Shown: positions 12,493-12,631 of the stretch, in pieces
Position numbering within the stretch: position 1 is the stretch's first letter
Layout of the letters: each line of letters begins with the position of its first letter
NCBI GenBank assembly: GCA_964348605.1
Contig: CAYGDC010000012.1
Span: 1 to 12,631 of the forward strand
Length of the DNA: 12,631 bases
Source: JALOAR01 sp964348605
GTDB taxonomy: Bacteria; Patescibacteriota; Minisyncoccia; UBA6257; Colwellbacteraceae
Reading direction: 5' to 3'
Notes under the pieces: generated by a model
The model's input: only the letters and a program-made list of their open reading frames with translations
What the model was told of the DNA's origin: nothing
The model's database searches: none
Program-made: the position numbers and the translations under genes

Positions 12493-12631
12493 ATGTTCAA
12501 AATATTTAGTGGTAGTGCAAAACACACAAAAGACAGCGTTCGTCGCTTTGTAGTTGATATTAAGCATCCAGTAAAAATAAAATCGGATGTTGCGGAGATA
12601 TCAATTAATAAACCGGACTTTTTAGAAATTG
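12493..12631 (+). CDS. Unrecognised protein, N-terminal fragment (3' end outside window)
   Basis: An open frame runs from ATG 12493 to the window end, giving 46 visible residues that begin MFKIFSGSAKHTKDSVRRF and continue VVDIKHPVKIKSD. I do not recognise the family. The segment is basic, with no obvious signal peptide or membrane span, and has alternating hydrophobic residues suggesting beta strands. TATAAG (12484-12489) lies three bases before the ATG and TAAATT (12479-12484) eight bases before, so a promoter here is possible. Codon use resembles its neighbours. The call rests on the open frame and position only. Confidence 0.5.
   Translation, partial: MFKIFSGSAKHTKDSVRRFVVDIKHPVKIKSDVAEISINKPDFLEI

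Overview
The window looks like part of a Candidate Phyla Radiation (Patescibacteria) genome, most likely a Parcubacteria-type lineage. The sequence is AT-rich and compactly arranged. Protein families are divergent but complete at their catalytic motifs, release factor 1 is very short, and SecA carries lineage-type insertions and deletions. UGA acts as a normal stop (secA ends in TGA), so this is not one of the UGA-recoding CPR groups. The lineage is inferred from protein character; no 16S rRNA or other marker is present.

Layout. Positions 1-2903 hold a sugar-phosphate module on the + strand: a partial transketolase C-terminal part, a PfkB-family sugar kinase and a class II fructose-bisphosphate aldolase. 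rplY (ribosomal protein L25/CTC) and a membrane-anchored coiled-coil lytic transglycosylase follow (2917-5048). On the - strand, rpmE (L31) precedes prfA (RF1), a common bacterial order. Divergent from them, rpmF (L32), nusB and rnc form a translation and RNA-processing operon (6319-7786). The gap from 7787 to 7967 holds a strongly structured candidate RNA or attenuator and ends at murB (7968-8918). Next come a DnaA-box-like site, a possible 20-codon ORF, a 48-residue lysine-rich protein, a terminator, a short hibernation factor (hpf/raiA) and secA (9715-12171). A gene-free stretch (12172-12492) is filled with hairpin-forming and 7-bp tandem repeats. The start of an unrecognised gene runs off the right end.

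How the genes fit together. The set covers central sugar-phosphate interconversion, ribosome proteins and translation termination or hibernation, rRNA processing (NusB, RNase III), cell-wall synthesis and remodelling (MurB, transglycosylase) and protein export (SecA).

Two expression features recur. Most starts have no visible Shine-Dalgarno sequence. Several genes have a good -10 hexamer only 6-12 bases before the start codon, which predicts leaderless mRNAs. The other points of interest are an RF1 that lacks the usual N-terminal domain, a PcsB-like coiled coil fused to an MltB-like transglycosylase, interleaved inverted repeats between rnc and murB, and a dispersed intergenic element of about 25 bp.
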